A stretch of 64,000 nt of DNA, from the NCBI GenBank assembly GCA_018057705.1, contig JAGPDF010000010.1, forward strand, positions 27,838 to 91,837, written 5' to 3'. This stretch comes from Thermoanaerobaculia bacterium. Lineage in GTDB: Bacteria > Acidobacteriota > Thermoanaerobaculia > Multivoradales > JAGPDF01. Position numbers and translations under genes: made by a program. Positions 25,916 through 34,985 of the stretch are shown piece by piece. Numbering within the stretch: the stretch's first letter is position 1; each line of letters opens with the position of its first letter. Under the pieces are notes generated by a model, which did no database searches, was not told the DNA's origin, and saw only the letters and a program-made list of their open reading frames with translations.

Positions 25916-28528
25916 ATGCCGACCCCACCTCGCCGAATCGGCCGGACCCGCGGACGCCTCCCGGTCGGACTGTGCCTGTGGCTCGCCCTGCTCGGCCAAC
26001 TGGCCCCCAGCCCTGCGCTGCCCGCGGTCGAGCCGGCCGCACTTTCGCAGGAGTACCTCGCCTGGCTCGACGAGGTCGACTCGATCCTCACCCCGGAGGA
26101 GCGCGCCGCCTTCCTGGCACTCGACAAGGACTACCAGCGCGACGCTTTCATCGAGCGTTTCTGGCAGGCGCGCGATCCCTATCCCGACACCGTGCGCAAC
26201 GAGATGCGCGAGACCTGGACGGCGCGGGTGGAGCAGGCCCGCCTCTGGTTCGGCAGCCTCAAAGAGGAGCGCGCCCGCCTCTTCCTCCTCAACGGGGCGC
26301 CGGCGGCGCGCCTGGAAGGGCAGTGCGCCGGGACCACCTGGCCGCTCGAGATCTGGGTCTACCCACGCAGCGAACGCATCCGCGAAGACGTCGTCATGTT
26401 CGTCTTCTATCGCCGATTCGCGCAGGGACCGTTCCGGCTCTGGTATCCGGACGAGGGACTGGCGATGTTGATGCAGTTCGCCCCGGTCGGCACGAGCGAT
26501 TCCGCCCTGCTCGAAGAGATGTCGCGCAGCTGCATGCAGCGCGACGACATCGCCGCGGCTCTGGCCAACATCCTGCGCCGCGGGCGCATCGACTTCCAGC
26601 GCGTCCTGGAGACCGCCCTGGCGCCGATCGCCCCGATCTCGCGCGAATGGGTGGCGACCTTCAACTCCTACTCCACCGACCTGCCCGAGGGCGTCGCGAA
26701 CCTCTCGGCCGAGCTCGCCATCGCCTTCCCCGGGCGCCGTCAGAGCCGCTCGGTGATGCAGGGGACTCTGGCGGTCTCGACCTCCGGTCTCACGCCGGCG
26801 GACAACGCCGGCGCCCAGTCCTTCGACTTCCAGTTGAACGGCGAGATCCTGATCGGCAAGAAGCTCTTCGACGCCTTCCGCTACAAGTTCGATATCCCCC
26901 TCGCGACCGCCGACCCCGCGCCTCCCCCTGCGAACAGCGAGAGTCCGGCGACCGCCGCCGGGGGGCCAGCCGCGCCCGCGATTCCGGCCACGATTCCGCT
27001 CGTCTTCGAGCGTTTCCTGCGTCCGGGCAAGTACACCCTGATCCTCAAGCTCGAGGACCTGAACGGTGGCGGATTCTTCCGCAAACTGATCGAGGTCGAA
27101 GTGCCGGCGGTCGAGGGACCGGTGCCCCAGGAGGTCGACGCGTTTTCCGCCGGGATCTTCGCCGAGGCCAACGCGGCGCTTTCGACGCTCGACAACACCA
27201 TCCGCATCGTGCCGCCGCGCGGCGAGCTCCAGGCAGGGCTGGTGCGCTTCGACAGCCTCACCACCGGAACCGCCATCTCCGAGGTGCTGTTCACCCTCGA
27301 CGGCCGGTCGATCCTGCGCAAGAACCGGCCGCCCTATTCGGTGGAGCTCGACCTCGGCGAGGTGCCTCGCACCCGGACGTTGCGCGCCAGCGCCTTCGAC
27401 GACCAGGGGAAAGAGGTCGCCTGGGACGAGATCCAGGTCAATGCCAGCAGCCACCGTTTCCGCGTGCGGCTCATCGAGCCGCGCCGCGGCGCGCAGTACG
27501 AGAAGAGCCTGCGCGCCGAAGCCGAGATCGAAGTGCCCGAGGACGGCGCGCTCGATCGCGTCGAGTTCTTCCTCAACGAGACCCTGGTGGCGACGCTCTA
27601 CCAGGAGCCCTTCACCCAGCCGATCGCCCTCCCCGCGGACGGCGGCATCGCTTACGTCCGCGCCGTCGCCCATCAGGTCGACGGCAACCAGACCGAGGAT
27701 CTCGTCTTCGTCAACGCGCCGGACAACCTCGAGGAGCTCGATGTCCAGTTCGTCGAGCTCTACACCACGGTGCTCGACCGCGAGAACCACCCGGTCCGGG
27801 ATCTCGAACAGGGCGACTTCCGCGTCCTCGAGGACGGCGTGCCGCAGGAGATCGCGCGCTTCGAGCACCTCGAAAATCTGCCCATTCACGTCGCCATCCT
27901 GCTCGACGTCTCGGCTTCCATGGAGAGCAACCTGGCGCAGGCCAAGGCGGCGGCGCTCAAGTTCTTCGAGAGCGCCATCACGCCGAAGGACCGCGGCGCC
28001 CTCATCGTCTTCAACGACCACCCCCTGCTGGCCGTCAAGCTCACCAACCAACTGCCGGCGCTCGCCGGGGGCCTCGCCGGGCTCAAGGCCGAGCGCGGCA
28101 CCGCGCTCTACGATTCCGTCGTCTTCTCGCTCTTCTACTTCAATGGCGTCAAGGGCCAGCGCGCGATCCTGCTGCTTTCCGACGGCAAGGACGAGGGCAG
28201 CAGGTTCGACGTCGAGGAGACCCTGGACTTCGCGCGCCGGGCCGGGATCGCCATCTACACCGTCGGTCTGAACATTCCGCGCACCGACTCCGAGGTGCGG
28301 AAGGTCCTGAAGAAGCTCGCCGAAGAGACCGGCGGCCGCAACTTCTTCATCAAGGAGTCCACTGAGCTCGCGGCGATCTACGAGGCGATTCAGACCGAGT
28401 TGCGGTCGCGTTACCTGCTGGCCTATCAGTCGACCAATTCGAACCGCGAGCTGCGCTTTCGCCTCGTCGATCTCGAAGTCGGGCGCTCCGGACTCGACGC
28501 CAAGACGATTCGCGGCTACTACCCCTGA
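25916..28528 (+). CDS. GWxTD and VWFA-domain secreted protein, copy 1
   Basis: 870 residues. Signal peptide LPVGLCLWLALLGQLAPSPALPA. Residues about 45-290 form a GWxTD-type region (WLDEVDSILTPEERAAFLAL, FIERFWQARDPYPDTVRNEM), seen elsewhere in Acidobacteriota and Bacteroidota exported proteins. A middle region of Ig-like beta segments includes VEFFLNETLVATLYQEPF. The C-terminal 300 residues are an acidobacterial-type VWFA domain: VLDRENHPVRDLEQGDFRVL, EDGVPQEIARF and a MIDAS-like DVSASME. It ends SRYLLAYQSTN and IRGYYP. It probably mediates metal-dependent protein contacts outside the cell. A second copy follows after 46 bases. Confidence 0.88.
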   Translation: MPTPPRRIGRTRGRLPVGLCLWLALLGQLAPSPALPAVEPAALSQEYLAWLDEVDSILTPEERAAFLALDKDYQRDAFIERFWQARDPYPDTVRNEMRETWTARVEQARLWFGSLKEERARLFLLNGAPAARLEGQCAGTTWPLEIWVYPRSERIREDVVMFVFYRRFAQGPFRLWYPDEGLAMLMQFAPVGTSDSALLEEMSRSCMQRDDIAAALANILRRGRIDFQRVLETALAPIAPISREWVATFNSYSTDLPEGVANLSAELAIAFPGRRQSRSVMQGTLAVSTSGLTPADNAGAQSFDFQLNGEILIGKKLFDAFRYKFDIPLATADPAPPPANSESPATAAGGPAAPAIPATIPLVFERFLRPGKYTLILKLEDLNGGGFFRKLIEVEVPAVEGPVPQEVDAFSAGIFAEANAALSTLDNTIRIVPPRGELQAGLVRFDSLTTGTAISEVLFTLDGRSILRKNRPPYSVELDLGEVPRTRTLRASAFDDQGKEVAWDEIQVNASSHRFRVRLIEPRRGAQYEKSLRAEAEIEVPEDGALDRVEFFLNETLVATLYQEPFTQPIALPADGGIAYVRAVAHQVDGNQTEDLVFVNAPDNLEELDVQFVELYTTVLDRENHPVRDLEQGDFRVLEDGVPQEIARFEHLENLPIHVAILLDVSASMESNLAQAKAAALKFFESAITPKDRGALIVFNDHPLLAVKLTNQLPALAGGLAGLKAERGTALYDSVVFSLFYFNGVKGQRAILLLSDGKDEGSRFDVEETLDFARRAGIAIYTVGLNIPRTDSEVRKVLKKLAEETGGRNFFIKESTELAAIYEAIQTELRSRYLLAYQSTNSNRELRFRLVDLEVGRSGLDAKTIRGYYP

Positions 28529-28574
28529 GAGCCCGGGTGAGCCGCCCTCGGGTTAGGATCACCCTCCCTCGCCG

Positions 28575-31214
28575 ATGCGACTTCGCGCTCTCGCCGTTTC
28601 GCTGCTTCTCTGCCTGACCGGCGGCACTGCGGCCCCGGCTGCCCTTGCCGGTCCGCAAGGCGAGGCCCTGCCTGTTGCGGCGCCAGCAGAGTCTTCGGAT
28701 GCCGCCACCGGCAGCTTCCTCGCCGACGTCGAGCCGCTGCTCTCGAGCGTCGAGCGCGAGGCCTATCTCGCCCTCACCCGCTCCTACCAGCGCCAGGCGT
28801 TCGAGCGCCGCTTCTGGGAGGTGCGCGACCCGTATCCCGAGACGGCGAGAAACGAGCTCCAGGAGCGCTTCGGTGAGCGCCTCCGCCTGGCCCGGGAACG
28901 CTACCCTGAGCCTGCCGACGAGCGCTTTCGCATGACGCTGCTCAACGGCGAGCCGGCGCGGCGGCTGCCGCTGCGTTGCGCCGAGCTGCTGCAGGCGGGC
29001 GAGATCTGGTTTTTCGGCTCCACCGACCGGATCCCGCACGGCTTCGCGCTCGTCTTCGTCTCGGGCGGCGTCAGCGAGAGCGCCCCGCACCGCCTCTGGT
29101 CGCCGCGGTCGGGCTACCAGGAGCTCCTGCTCTGGCCGCTCCCGGCCACAGGTGACGTCGCGGGCGAGATGGCCGAGAGGATTCCGCGCGACTGCCCGCG
29201 CGGGGAGGAGATCGTCGGCGGCCTCGCGGCGGCTTCCGACTGGAATGACCTCGCGACCCAGTGGGAGGTCATTCCGCATCCGAATCCCGAGTGGGTCCGC
29301 ACCTTCCTGTCCTATTCGACCGACCTCCCCGAAGGTGCGCTGCCGCTCGCCGCGCAGGTCGAGATCCGCTTTCGTGGCCGCAATCAGAGCCGCACGATCG
29401 TCGATGCCAGCGTCATCGTCGAAGCCGCCGCGCTCCGGGGGGAGGCCTCCGGCCCGGTGCCGGCGGCGACCGCGCTGCTCCTCGACGGCGAGGTCCTGCG
29501 CGACGACGAGCTCTTCGACCACTTTCGCTACCGCTTCGAGATCTCCGCCGAACGTCTGAGCGGCGCCACGACGCTGCCCTTCTCCGCGCGGCGCTTCCTG
29601 CGTCCGGGGAGCTACACGCTGGTGCTTCGGCTCCAGGACCCGGCGAGCCGCCGGGTCTTCCGCAGCGAGCGGGCGCTCGAGGTGCCGGCACCCGGTTCGG
29701 CCGCTGCGGGTACCGCGACCGATACGGTCACTGCGGTCGCCGCGTCAGCCAGACCGCAGGCCCTGGGGGCCGAGGACGCCACCGCTCTGCCGACCCCGCC
29801 GCCGACGCTCGCCGCGGCCGCCGATGCCGCGGGTGCCGCGGGCGCTGCCAGCTCCCGCATCTCCGATGCAGCTCAGGAACCGAGCCTGCGCCTGCTGGCG
29901 CCGACCTCCCGGCTGGCCATCGGCCTGGTGCGGGTGGAGGCCGACATCCGCGGCGTCGTACCGGCACGGGTCGACTTCGAGCTCGATGGCAAGCCACTGC
30001 TCTCCAAGCGCCGGCCGCCGTTCTCGATCGAGATCGACCTCGGGCGCTCGCCGCGCTTCCGTCGTCTTTCGGCTGCGGCGGTCGACCAGGCTGGCGAGAT
30101 CGTCGCCGCCGGCGAAGTGCTGCTCAACGGCGGCCCGCATCGTTTCGCGCTCCGCCTGACCGAGCCGCAGCAGACGCCCGCTGCCGGCGAGCCCCTCCAG
30201 GCCCGGGCCGAGGTCGATCTTCCCGAGGGGGAGGAGCTCGACCGGGTCGAGTTCTACCTCAACGAGACCCGGCTCGCGACGCTCTTCCAGGCGCCCTGGA
30301 CGGTCTCTCTGATCGCCCCCCCGATCGACGGCCTCACCTACCTGCGCGCCGTCGCCTTTCTGGCCGGCGGAGGCGCCGCCGAAGACGTCCGGGTCCTGGG
30401 CGCCGAGGCGAGCACCGAAGCGGTCGACGTGGATTTCGTGGAGCTCTACGCCACGGTGCTCGACAAGCGGGGCCGTCCGGTGACCGACCTCGCGGCGGAA
30501 GAGTTTCGCGTGCTGGAAGACGGCGAGGAGCAGGAGATCCGGCGCTTCGAACAGGTCGACACGCTGCCGATCCATGCCGGCGTGATGATCGACACGTCCG
30601 CCTCGATGATCGAGGAGCTGACCGATGCCGAAGCCGCCGCGCACCGCTTCTTCCGCGAGGTCCTGACTCCGGTGGACCGGGCGGCGGTCATCACCTTCGC
30701 CGACGCGCCGCGACTTGCGGTCCGCTTCACCAACAAGCTCGAGCTCCTGGCCGGAGGCCTCGCCGGCCTCGAGGCCTCGGGCGAGACCCGCTTTCACGAC
30801 GCCCTCGCCTTCGCTCTGCACTACTTCTCCGGCGTGCGCGGCAAGCGGGCGCTCATCCTGCTCACTGACGGGGCCGACTCCGAGAGCCGTTTTCGCTTCG
30901 ACGAGGTCCTCGAGTACGCGCGCCGGACCGGCGTGACGATCTACGCGATCGGTCTGAACGTTCCCGGGAAGCCGGTCGATGCCGGGGCGCACCTCGACCA
31001 GCTGGCGCGCGAGACCGGCGGGCGCTCGTTCCGCATCCGGCGCGCCAGCGAGCTCGCCAGCGTCTACGAGACGATCCGGCAGGAGCTGCGTTCGCAGTAC
31101 CTCCTGGCCTACCAGTCGTCCCGACTCGACGGCTCGACCGCCTTTCGCGAGATCCGCCTCGAAGTCGGCCGTCCGGGCGTCACGGCACGCACGCTCTCCG
31201 GCTACTATCCCTGA
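28575..31214 (+). CDS. GWxTD and VWFA-domain secreted protein, copy 2
   Basis: 879 residues, tandem paralogue of the gene at 25916 with the same order: signal peptide (LRALAVSLLLCLTGGTAAP), GWxTD-type region (FERRFWEVRDPYPETARNEL), beta segments with VEFYLNETRLATLFQAPW, and VWFA domain (VLDKRGRPVTDLAAEEFRVL, MIDTSASMIEEL). It ends SQYLLAYQSS and LSGYYP. An alanine-rich linker of about 60 residues (near residues 370-430) replaces a shorter linker in copy 1. The MIDAS motif reads DTSAS rather than DVSAS. Divergence is enough to suggest an old duplication. Confidence 0.88.
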   Translation: MRLRALAVSLLLCLTGGTAAPAALAGPQGEALPVAAPAESSDAATGSFLADVEPLLSSVEREAYLALTRSYQRQAFERRFWEVRDPYPETARNELQERFGERLRLARERYPEPADERFRMTLLNGEPARRLPLRCAELLQAGEIWFFGSTDRIPHGFALVFVSGGVSESAPHRLWSPRSGYQELLLWPLPATGDVAGEMAERIPRDCPRGEEIVGGLAAASDWNDLATQWEVIPHPNPEWVRTFLSYSTDLPEGALPLAAQVEIRFRGRNQSRTIVDASVIVEAAALRGEASGPVPAATALLLDGEVLRDDELFDHFRYRFEISAERLSGATTLPFSARRFLRPGSYTLVLRLQDPASRRVFRSERALEVPAPGSAAAGTATDTVTAVAASARPQALGAEDATALPTPPPTLAAAADAAGAAGAASSRISDAAQEPSLRLLAPTSRLAIGLVRVEADIRGVVPARVDFELDGKPLLSKRRPPFSIEIDLGRSPRFRRLSAAAVDQAGEIVAAGEVLLNGGPHRFALRLTEPQQTPAAGEPLQARAEVDLPEGEELDRVEFYLNETRLATLFQAPWTVSLIAPPIDGLTYLRAVAFLAGGGAAEDVRVLGAEASTEAVDVDFVELYATVLDKRGRPVTDLAAEEFRVLEDGEEQEIRRFEQVDTLPIHAGVMIDTSASMIEELTDAEAAAHRFFREVLTPVDRAAVITFADAPRLAVRFTNKLELLAGGLAGLEASGETRFHDALAFALHYFSGVRGKRALILLTDGADSESRFRFDEVLEYARRTGVTIYAIGLNVPGKPVDAGAHLDQLARETGGRSFRIRRASELASVYETIRQELRSQYLLAYQSSRLDGSTAFREIRLEVGRPGVTARTLSGYYP

Positions 31215-31289
31215 AACCTGCGGCGACCCTGCACCAGGGGATCCGCGCGAACCGAGCTTCCGACGTCGCAGACCCTGGAAGGAATCCGC

Positions 31290-31916
31290 ATGCCTCTTCG
31301 CCTGGTCCTCGCTTCCGCCTCTCCACGTCGAAGCGCTCTGCTTGCGGACCTCGACCTCGACTTCACGGTGCGGCCGCCGCAGACCGACGAGAGCCCCCTT
31401 CCGTTCGAACGCCCGGCCGACCTGGTGACTCGCCTGGCGATCGAGAAGGCGCGGACCACGATCCACCAGGGAGAGATCGTGCTCGCCGCGGACACCATCG
31501 TGGTCATCGGTAACGAGATTCTCGGCAAGCCCGCCGACGAGGCTGACGCCCGCTGGATGCTCGAGCGTCTCTCCGGCCGCGATCACGAGGTCTACACCGG
31601 CGTCGCCGTGGCGGCGGGGGACGGCGGAGCCGCGACACCGCCCGGCATTGGGACCCTCGCGACTCGGGTCGAGCGCACCCAGGTCCGCATCCGCACCATG
31701 AGCGACGCGGAGATCGCCGCCTACGTCGCGGGCGGCGAACCGATGGACAAGGCGGGCGCCTACGCCATCCAGGGCTGGGGAGCGGTCTACGTCGAAGCGA
31801 TCACCGGCAACTACACCAATGTCGTGGGACTTCCGATTCCGGCGGTCGAGGCCTGCTTCCGCGAGCTCGGTTACGACCTCGCGAGCTTTCGGCGCAGCCG
31901 CGCTGGCGCGAGCTGA
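31290..31916 (+). CDS. maf: Maf family nucleoside triphosphate pyrophosphatase
   Basis: 208 residues. It hydrolyses non-canonical nucleoside triphosphates such as dTTP/UTP or modified pyrimidine nucleotides. The N-terminal LVLASASPRRSALLADL and VLAADTIVVIGNEILGKPAD, then GGEPMDKAGAYAIQGWGAVY, are diagnostic. AAGGAA lies about 7 bases before the ATG. The stop codon at 31914-31916 directly abuts the stop of the convergent small gene. Confidence 0.95.
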   Translation: MPLRLVLASASPRRSALLADLDLDFTVRPPQTDESPLPFERPADLVTRLAIEKARTTIHQGEIVLAADTIVVIGNEILGKPADEADARWMLERLSGRDHEVYTGVAVAAGDGGAATPPGIGTLATRVERTQVRIRTMSDAEIAAYVAGGEPMDKAGAYAIQGWGAVYVEAITGNYTNVVGLPIPAVEACFRELGYDLASFRRSRAGAS

Positions 31917-32228
31917 TCAGCCTTCGAACTTGATCGGTTCGCCGAGCTCGGAGAGCGAGAAGTTGGTCATGATCTGGTGGCCGTTGAAATCGAGCACCCG
32001 CAGGTCCTCGACCGACGCCAGGTCGGCGGCCACCTTCTCGAAGGAGCGCGCATAGCGCTCCTGCACCGCGGCGAGCGCGACCTCGTAGGCGATGAACTTC
32101 ACGATCCCCTTGTAGCGCAGCTTCTCCACCAGCCGGGAATCGGACAGCTCGGGATAGGTCGAGAGCACGAGGATCGGTCCGGTTCCGGTGAAGATGATGT
32201 AGGACCGGATGGGATTCTGGGGGTTCAT
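31917..32228 (-). CDS. Small protein of unknown function
   Basis: 103 residues, not recognised. It begins MNPQNPIRSYIIFTGTGPIL and contains a long helical segment VALAAVQERYARSFEKVAAD and the ending LGEPIKFEG. There is no signal peptide, membrane segment or cysteine cluster, so it is probably cytosolic. A GGGAGAG ribosome binding site 6 bases before the ATG supports real translation. It converges on maf with no intervening base, and faces away from phoB across a 349-base region with PHO-box-like repeats. Confidence 0.7.
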   Translation of the reverse strand: MNPQNPIRSYIIFTGTGPILVLSTYPELSDSRLVEKLRYKGIVKFIAYEVALAAVQERYARSFEKVAADLASVEDLRVLDFNGHQIMTNFSLSELGEPIKFEG

Positions 32229-32335
32229 GGTGGCGCTCTCCCGGCTGCGCCCGCACCGTAACCGGCGCCTCGGCAGCTGTCAAGGCGGGCCGGTCAGAAT
32301 GGGCTAAACCTATCTGTCACAGACATTTATGACTC

Positions 32336-32353
32336 CTGTAACCCTCCCGTCAC
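32336..32353 (+). promoter_or_regulatory. Candidate PHO box upstream of phoB
   Basis: CTGTAAC-N4-CCGTCAC with exact 11-bp spacing, matching the CTGTCAT-N4-CTGTCAT architecture recognised by PhoB. A further CTGTCAC unit lies two helical periods upstream at 32314-32320. Position suggests PhoB autoregulation; it could also serve the divergent small gene. Confidence 0.6.
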
Positions 32354-32511
32354 GAAGCCGCTGTGGAAAAGAACCGGCGAGGCGCCGGCCAGGAGCCGGC
32401 AACCGCTCACATCGGCCGGCTTAACTACTCATTTCAGGGCACTTATGTTGGTTGCACAGTTTCCTGTTCAAAATGCTGGCGAGGCCGGAACGATCGCGAT
32501 TCCGATCCCCC

Positions 32512-32561
32512 TGCGGGGCAGTTTTCCGCAGGCTTTTCCGCGCTTGCTGCGGAGAGGTGCA
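32512..32561 (+). repeat. Leader element shared with phoR (copy at phoB)
   Basis: Aligns without gaps to 43425-43474 upstream of phoR. Shared core: TTTTCC repeated at a 12-bp interval (32523, 32535), then TTGC/TTGCGGAGA. It ends 16 bases before the phoB start. Role unknown. Confidence 0.5.
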
Positions 32562-32577
32562 TGCTAGCCTCACGGAC

Positions 32578-33261
32578 ATGGTCGCGACCCGGATTCTGGT
32601 CGTCGAAGACGAGCCCGATATCGCCGAGGTGCTGCAGTTCAACCTCGAACGCGCCGGCTTCGCGGTGACCGTCGAGCGGCGCGGCGACAGCGCGCTCGAG
32701 GCCATCCGCCGGCGTCCGCCCGACCTCCTCGTTCTCGACCTGATGCTCCCCGGGCTCGACGGCCTCGAGCTCGCTCGACTGCTCAAGCGCGATCCTGCGA
32801 CCTCGAACCTCCCCCTCGTCATGCTCACGGCGAAGGGCGAGGAGCTCGACCGGATCGTCGGCCTCGAGCTCGGCGCCGACGACTACATCTCCAAGCCGTT
32901 CAGCCCACGCGAAGTCGTCCTCCGGATCAAGGCGGTGCTGCGCCGCCACGCCGGTGAGGAGGAGCCCAGCGCCCGGATCGAGATCGGCAGGATCCGGCTC
33001 GACGCCGCCGCTCATCGCGCCGAAGTGCGCGGAGTCGACGTCCCCCTCACCGCCACCGAGTTCCGCCTGTTGCGGATCCTGATGGAGCGCCAGGGCCGCG
33101 TTCAGACGCGGGCGCGCCTGCTGACCGACGTCTGGGGCTATGCCGAGGACGTCGACAGCCGGACCGTCGACACGCACGTGCGAAGGCTCCGGCACAAGCT
33201 CGGTCCGGAGTCCGACCGCATCGAGACGGTGATCGGCGTCGGCTACCGGATGCGCGGCTAG
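32578..33261 (+). CDS. phoB: PhoB-type phosphate response regulator
   Basis: 227 residues, OmpR/PhoB class. The receiver domain has the acidic pocket E10-D11, phosphoacceptor Asp54 (LLVLDLMLPG) and Lys106 (DDYISKPFS). The C-terminal winged helix contains LTATEFRLLRILMERQGRVQ, RLLTDVWGY and RTVDTHVRRLRHKLG. Its sensor gene phoR lies 11 kb downstream with phosphate transport and polyphosphate genes between, which makes phosphate the obvious signal. The ATG at 32578 gives the canonical VATRILVVEDEPD N-terminus. Confidence 0.93.
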   Translation: MVATRILVVEDEPDIAEVLQFNLERAGFAVTVERRGDSALEAIRRRPPDLLVLDLMLPGLDGLELARLLKRDPATSNLPLVMLTAKGEELDRIVGLELGADDYISKPFSPREVVLRIKAVLRRHAGEEEPSARIEIGRIRLDAAAHRAEVRGVDVPLTATEFRLLRILMERQGRVQTRARLLTDVWGYAEDVDSRTVDTHVRRLRHKLGPESDRIETVIGVGYRMRG

Positions 33262-33274
33262 AAGCGCGGCGCAG

Positions 33275-33781
33275 ATGAAGCTGCTGCTGCTGCGCCACGC
33301 CGTCGCCCACGACCGCGCCACGTTCGCGGCCACCGGCAAAGAGGACCGGCTGCGCCCCCTCACCGAAGAGGGGAGGAAGAAGATGCGCCGGATCGGCGAT
33401 GCCCTGGCCGGCCTCCTTCCCGAGCTCGCCCTGATCGCGACCAGCCCCTATGCGAGAGCGCGCGAGTCGGCGGAGATTCTCGCTCGGGCCTATCCCGGCC
33501 GCCCGGTGCTGTCGGAAGCCGCCGAGCTCGCGCCCGCCGGAGCCTCGGCGGGCCTCCTCAAGTTCCTGCAGACGCAGAAGTCGTTGCCGGCCGTCGCCTG
33601 TGTCGGGCACGAACCGGACCTTTCGCAGCTCGCCGGCTGGCTCCTCTCGGGGCAGCAGAAGTCGTTCCTCGAGTTGCGCAAGGGGGGCGCCTGTCTGCTC
33701 GATTTCACCGGCCGCCTCGCGCCGGGCAACGCCACCCTGCTCTGGCACCTCACTCCATCCCTGCTGCGGGCGCTGCGGTGA
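33275..33781 (+). CDS. sixA: SixA-type phosphohistidine phosphatase
   Basis: 168 residues, histidine phosphatase superfamily. The catalytic LLRHAVAHD (His8), an ATSPYARARESAEIL block and the second histidine in CVGHEPDLSQLA are present. Known SixA enzymes remove phosphate from phosphohistidine. It lies 13 bases after phoB and 40 bases before a CHAD gene, as is common for SixA-CHAD pairs, so a link to polyphosphate handling is plausible. Confidence 0.85.
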   Translation: MKLLLLRHAVAHDRATFAATGKEDRLRPLTEEGRKKMRRIGDALAGLLPELALIATSPYARARESAEILARAYPGRPVLSEAAELAPAGASAGLLKFLQTQKSLPAVACVGHEPDLSQLAGWLLSGQQKSFLELRKGGACLLDFTGRLAPGNATLLWHLTPSLLRALR

Positions 33782-33821
33782 ACGGCGAGGCGTTCTCCAG
33801 CGCGCACTCCGGCGGCGGCGC

Positions 33822-34979
33822 GTGAAGATCCCGGCCGATCTGCTCACCCGGCCAGCGGAGGAGGCCGTTCGCCGGCTGGCGCTCGTCCAGCTCGAGCGGG
33901 CGATCGAGGCTCGAAAGCAGCTGGTCGACGGCGACCGCGAAGAGGCGTTGCACGACTTCCGCGTCGCGCTGCGTCGCCTGCGGAGTCTCCTGCGCTCGCA
34001 CCGGTCGGCTTTCAGTGTCGAGTTTCCCAAGCGGGCGCTGCGCAACCTGGCAACCCTGGCGCGCGACACCAACCCCGGGCGCGATGCCGAGGTGCAGCTC
34101 GCCTGGCTCGGCACCTTCGCCGCCGAGCTCAAACCGGCCGAGCGCGCCGGGCACCGGGTCCTCGCGGCGGATCTCACCGTGCGCCGTGACGAGAGCTATC
34201 GCAAGGTCGAACGCGAGATCGTGCGCGACTTCGCCGGTATCGCGGAAGATCTGGCGGCCCGCCTCGTCGCCTACAAGGTGACCGTGAACCTCGCGCAGCC
34301 CGCGCCGCCGCCGAGCTTCGCGGCCGCGACGCGCGAAGCGCTCGTCCGCAGCCGCGACGAGCTCTTCGACAAGCTGGCGCGGATCGAGACCGTCGCGGAC
34401 GAGACCGAAGGGCATGCCGCGCGCATCGCCGCCAAGCGGCTGCGCTACCTGGCCGAACCTCTCGCCCCCTGGATCGACAGCGCGCGCCGCCCGGTCGAGC
34501 TGCTCAAAGCGCTGCAGGATCTCCTCGGCGAGCTCCACGACGGGCAGCTCCTGGCGGCCCACGTGGCCCAGTCCCTGGCGGAGATCGAGTCGAAACGGGC
34601 TCAGCGGCTCATCGCCGACACGCTGGACGGGGCGGACCCGACATCGCCTGCCGGACGCGCCGCGCAGGCTCTCCCGACGCTGCGGCGGAGCGAGCGCTCC
34701 GGCCTCATCGCCGTGGCCCGACGGCTCGGCGCGCGGAGAAGCGACCTCTTCGCCTCCCTGACGCAGGGCTGGCTGGGCGAGACCGCCCCTCTCCGCCAGG
34801 AGCTCGTCGCGGCGCTCGAAACGCTCGACCGCAGTCTCGGCGCGCCCCCCCGCCGGCGTCCGCCGCGAGAGAAGCCGGCCGCAGGCGCCCCTGCAGCTCG
34901 CAAGCCGCGCCGGCCGGGCGGGCGCCAAGCCCCCGTCCGGCGAACCCGGCCCGCGCGGTCGCCGTCGACCACCGGCTAG
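33822..34979 (+). CDS. CHAD domain protein with basic C-terminal tail
   Basis: 385 residues. The CHAD fold is a helical domain with conserved histidines and basic residues that binds polyphosphate. Typical blocks are EALHDFRVALRRLRSLLRSH (near residue 45), RDTNPGRDAEVQLAWL, RIAAKRLRYLAEPL and ALQDLLGELHDGQLLAAHVA. After residue about 340 the protein becomes arginine-, proline- and alanine-rich (RRRPPREKPAAGAPAARKPR), resembling histone-like tails. The start is GTG at 33822. It converges on ppk1 with 6 bases between stops. The adjacency to ppk1 fits polyphosphate granule association. Confidence 0.88.
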   Translation: MKIPADLLTRPAEEAVRRLALVQLERAIEARKQLVDGDREEALHDFRVALRRLRSLLRSHRSAFSVEFPKRALRNLATLARDTNPGRDAEVQLAWLGTFAAELKPAERAGHRVLAADLTVRRDESYRKVEREIVRDFAGIAEDLAARLVAYKVTVNLAQPAPPPSFAAATREALVRSRDELFDKLARIETVADETEGHAARIAAKRLRYLAEPLAPWIDSARRPVELLKALQDLLGELHDGQLLAAHVAQSLAEIESKRAQRLIADTLDGADPTSPAGRAAQALPTLRRSERSGLIAVARRLGARRSDLFASLTQGWLGETAPLRQELVAALETLDRSLGAPPRRRPPREKPAAGAPAARKPRRPGGRQAPVRRTRPARSPSTTG

Positions 34980-34985
34980 CTGCGC

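Larger units (their letters stand above)
32229..32577. other. 349-base intergenic control region upstream of phoB
   Basis: No credible gene. From left to right it holds a run of CTGTCAC-like units at an 11-bp phase (32314, 32336, 32347), an AT-richer patch (about 32430-32480) that may contain the phoB promoter, and an element at 32512-32561 with two TTTTCC(G)C repeats that is also found upstream of phoR. Confidence 0.6.

Noticed and set aside
32452..32577. N-terminal extension of PhoB from 32452 (or of PhoR from 43380)
   Set aside because: The extra residues would lie before the canonical receiver start or the first membrane segment, and the DNA is a shared leader element rather than a conserved protein domain.
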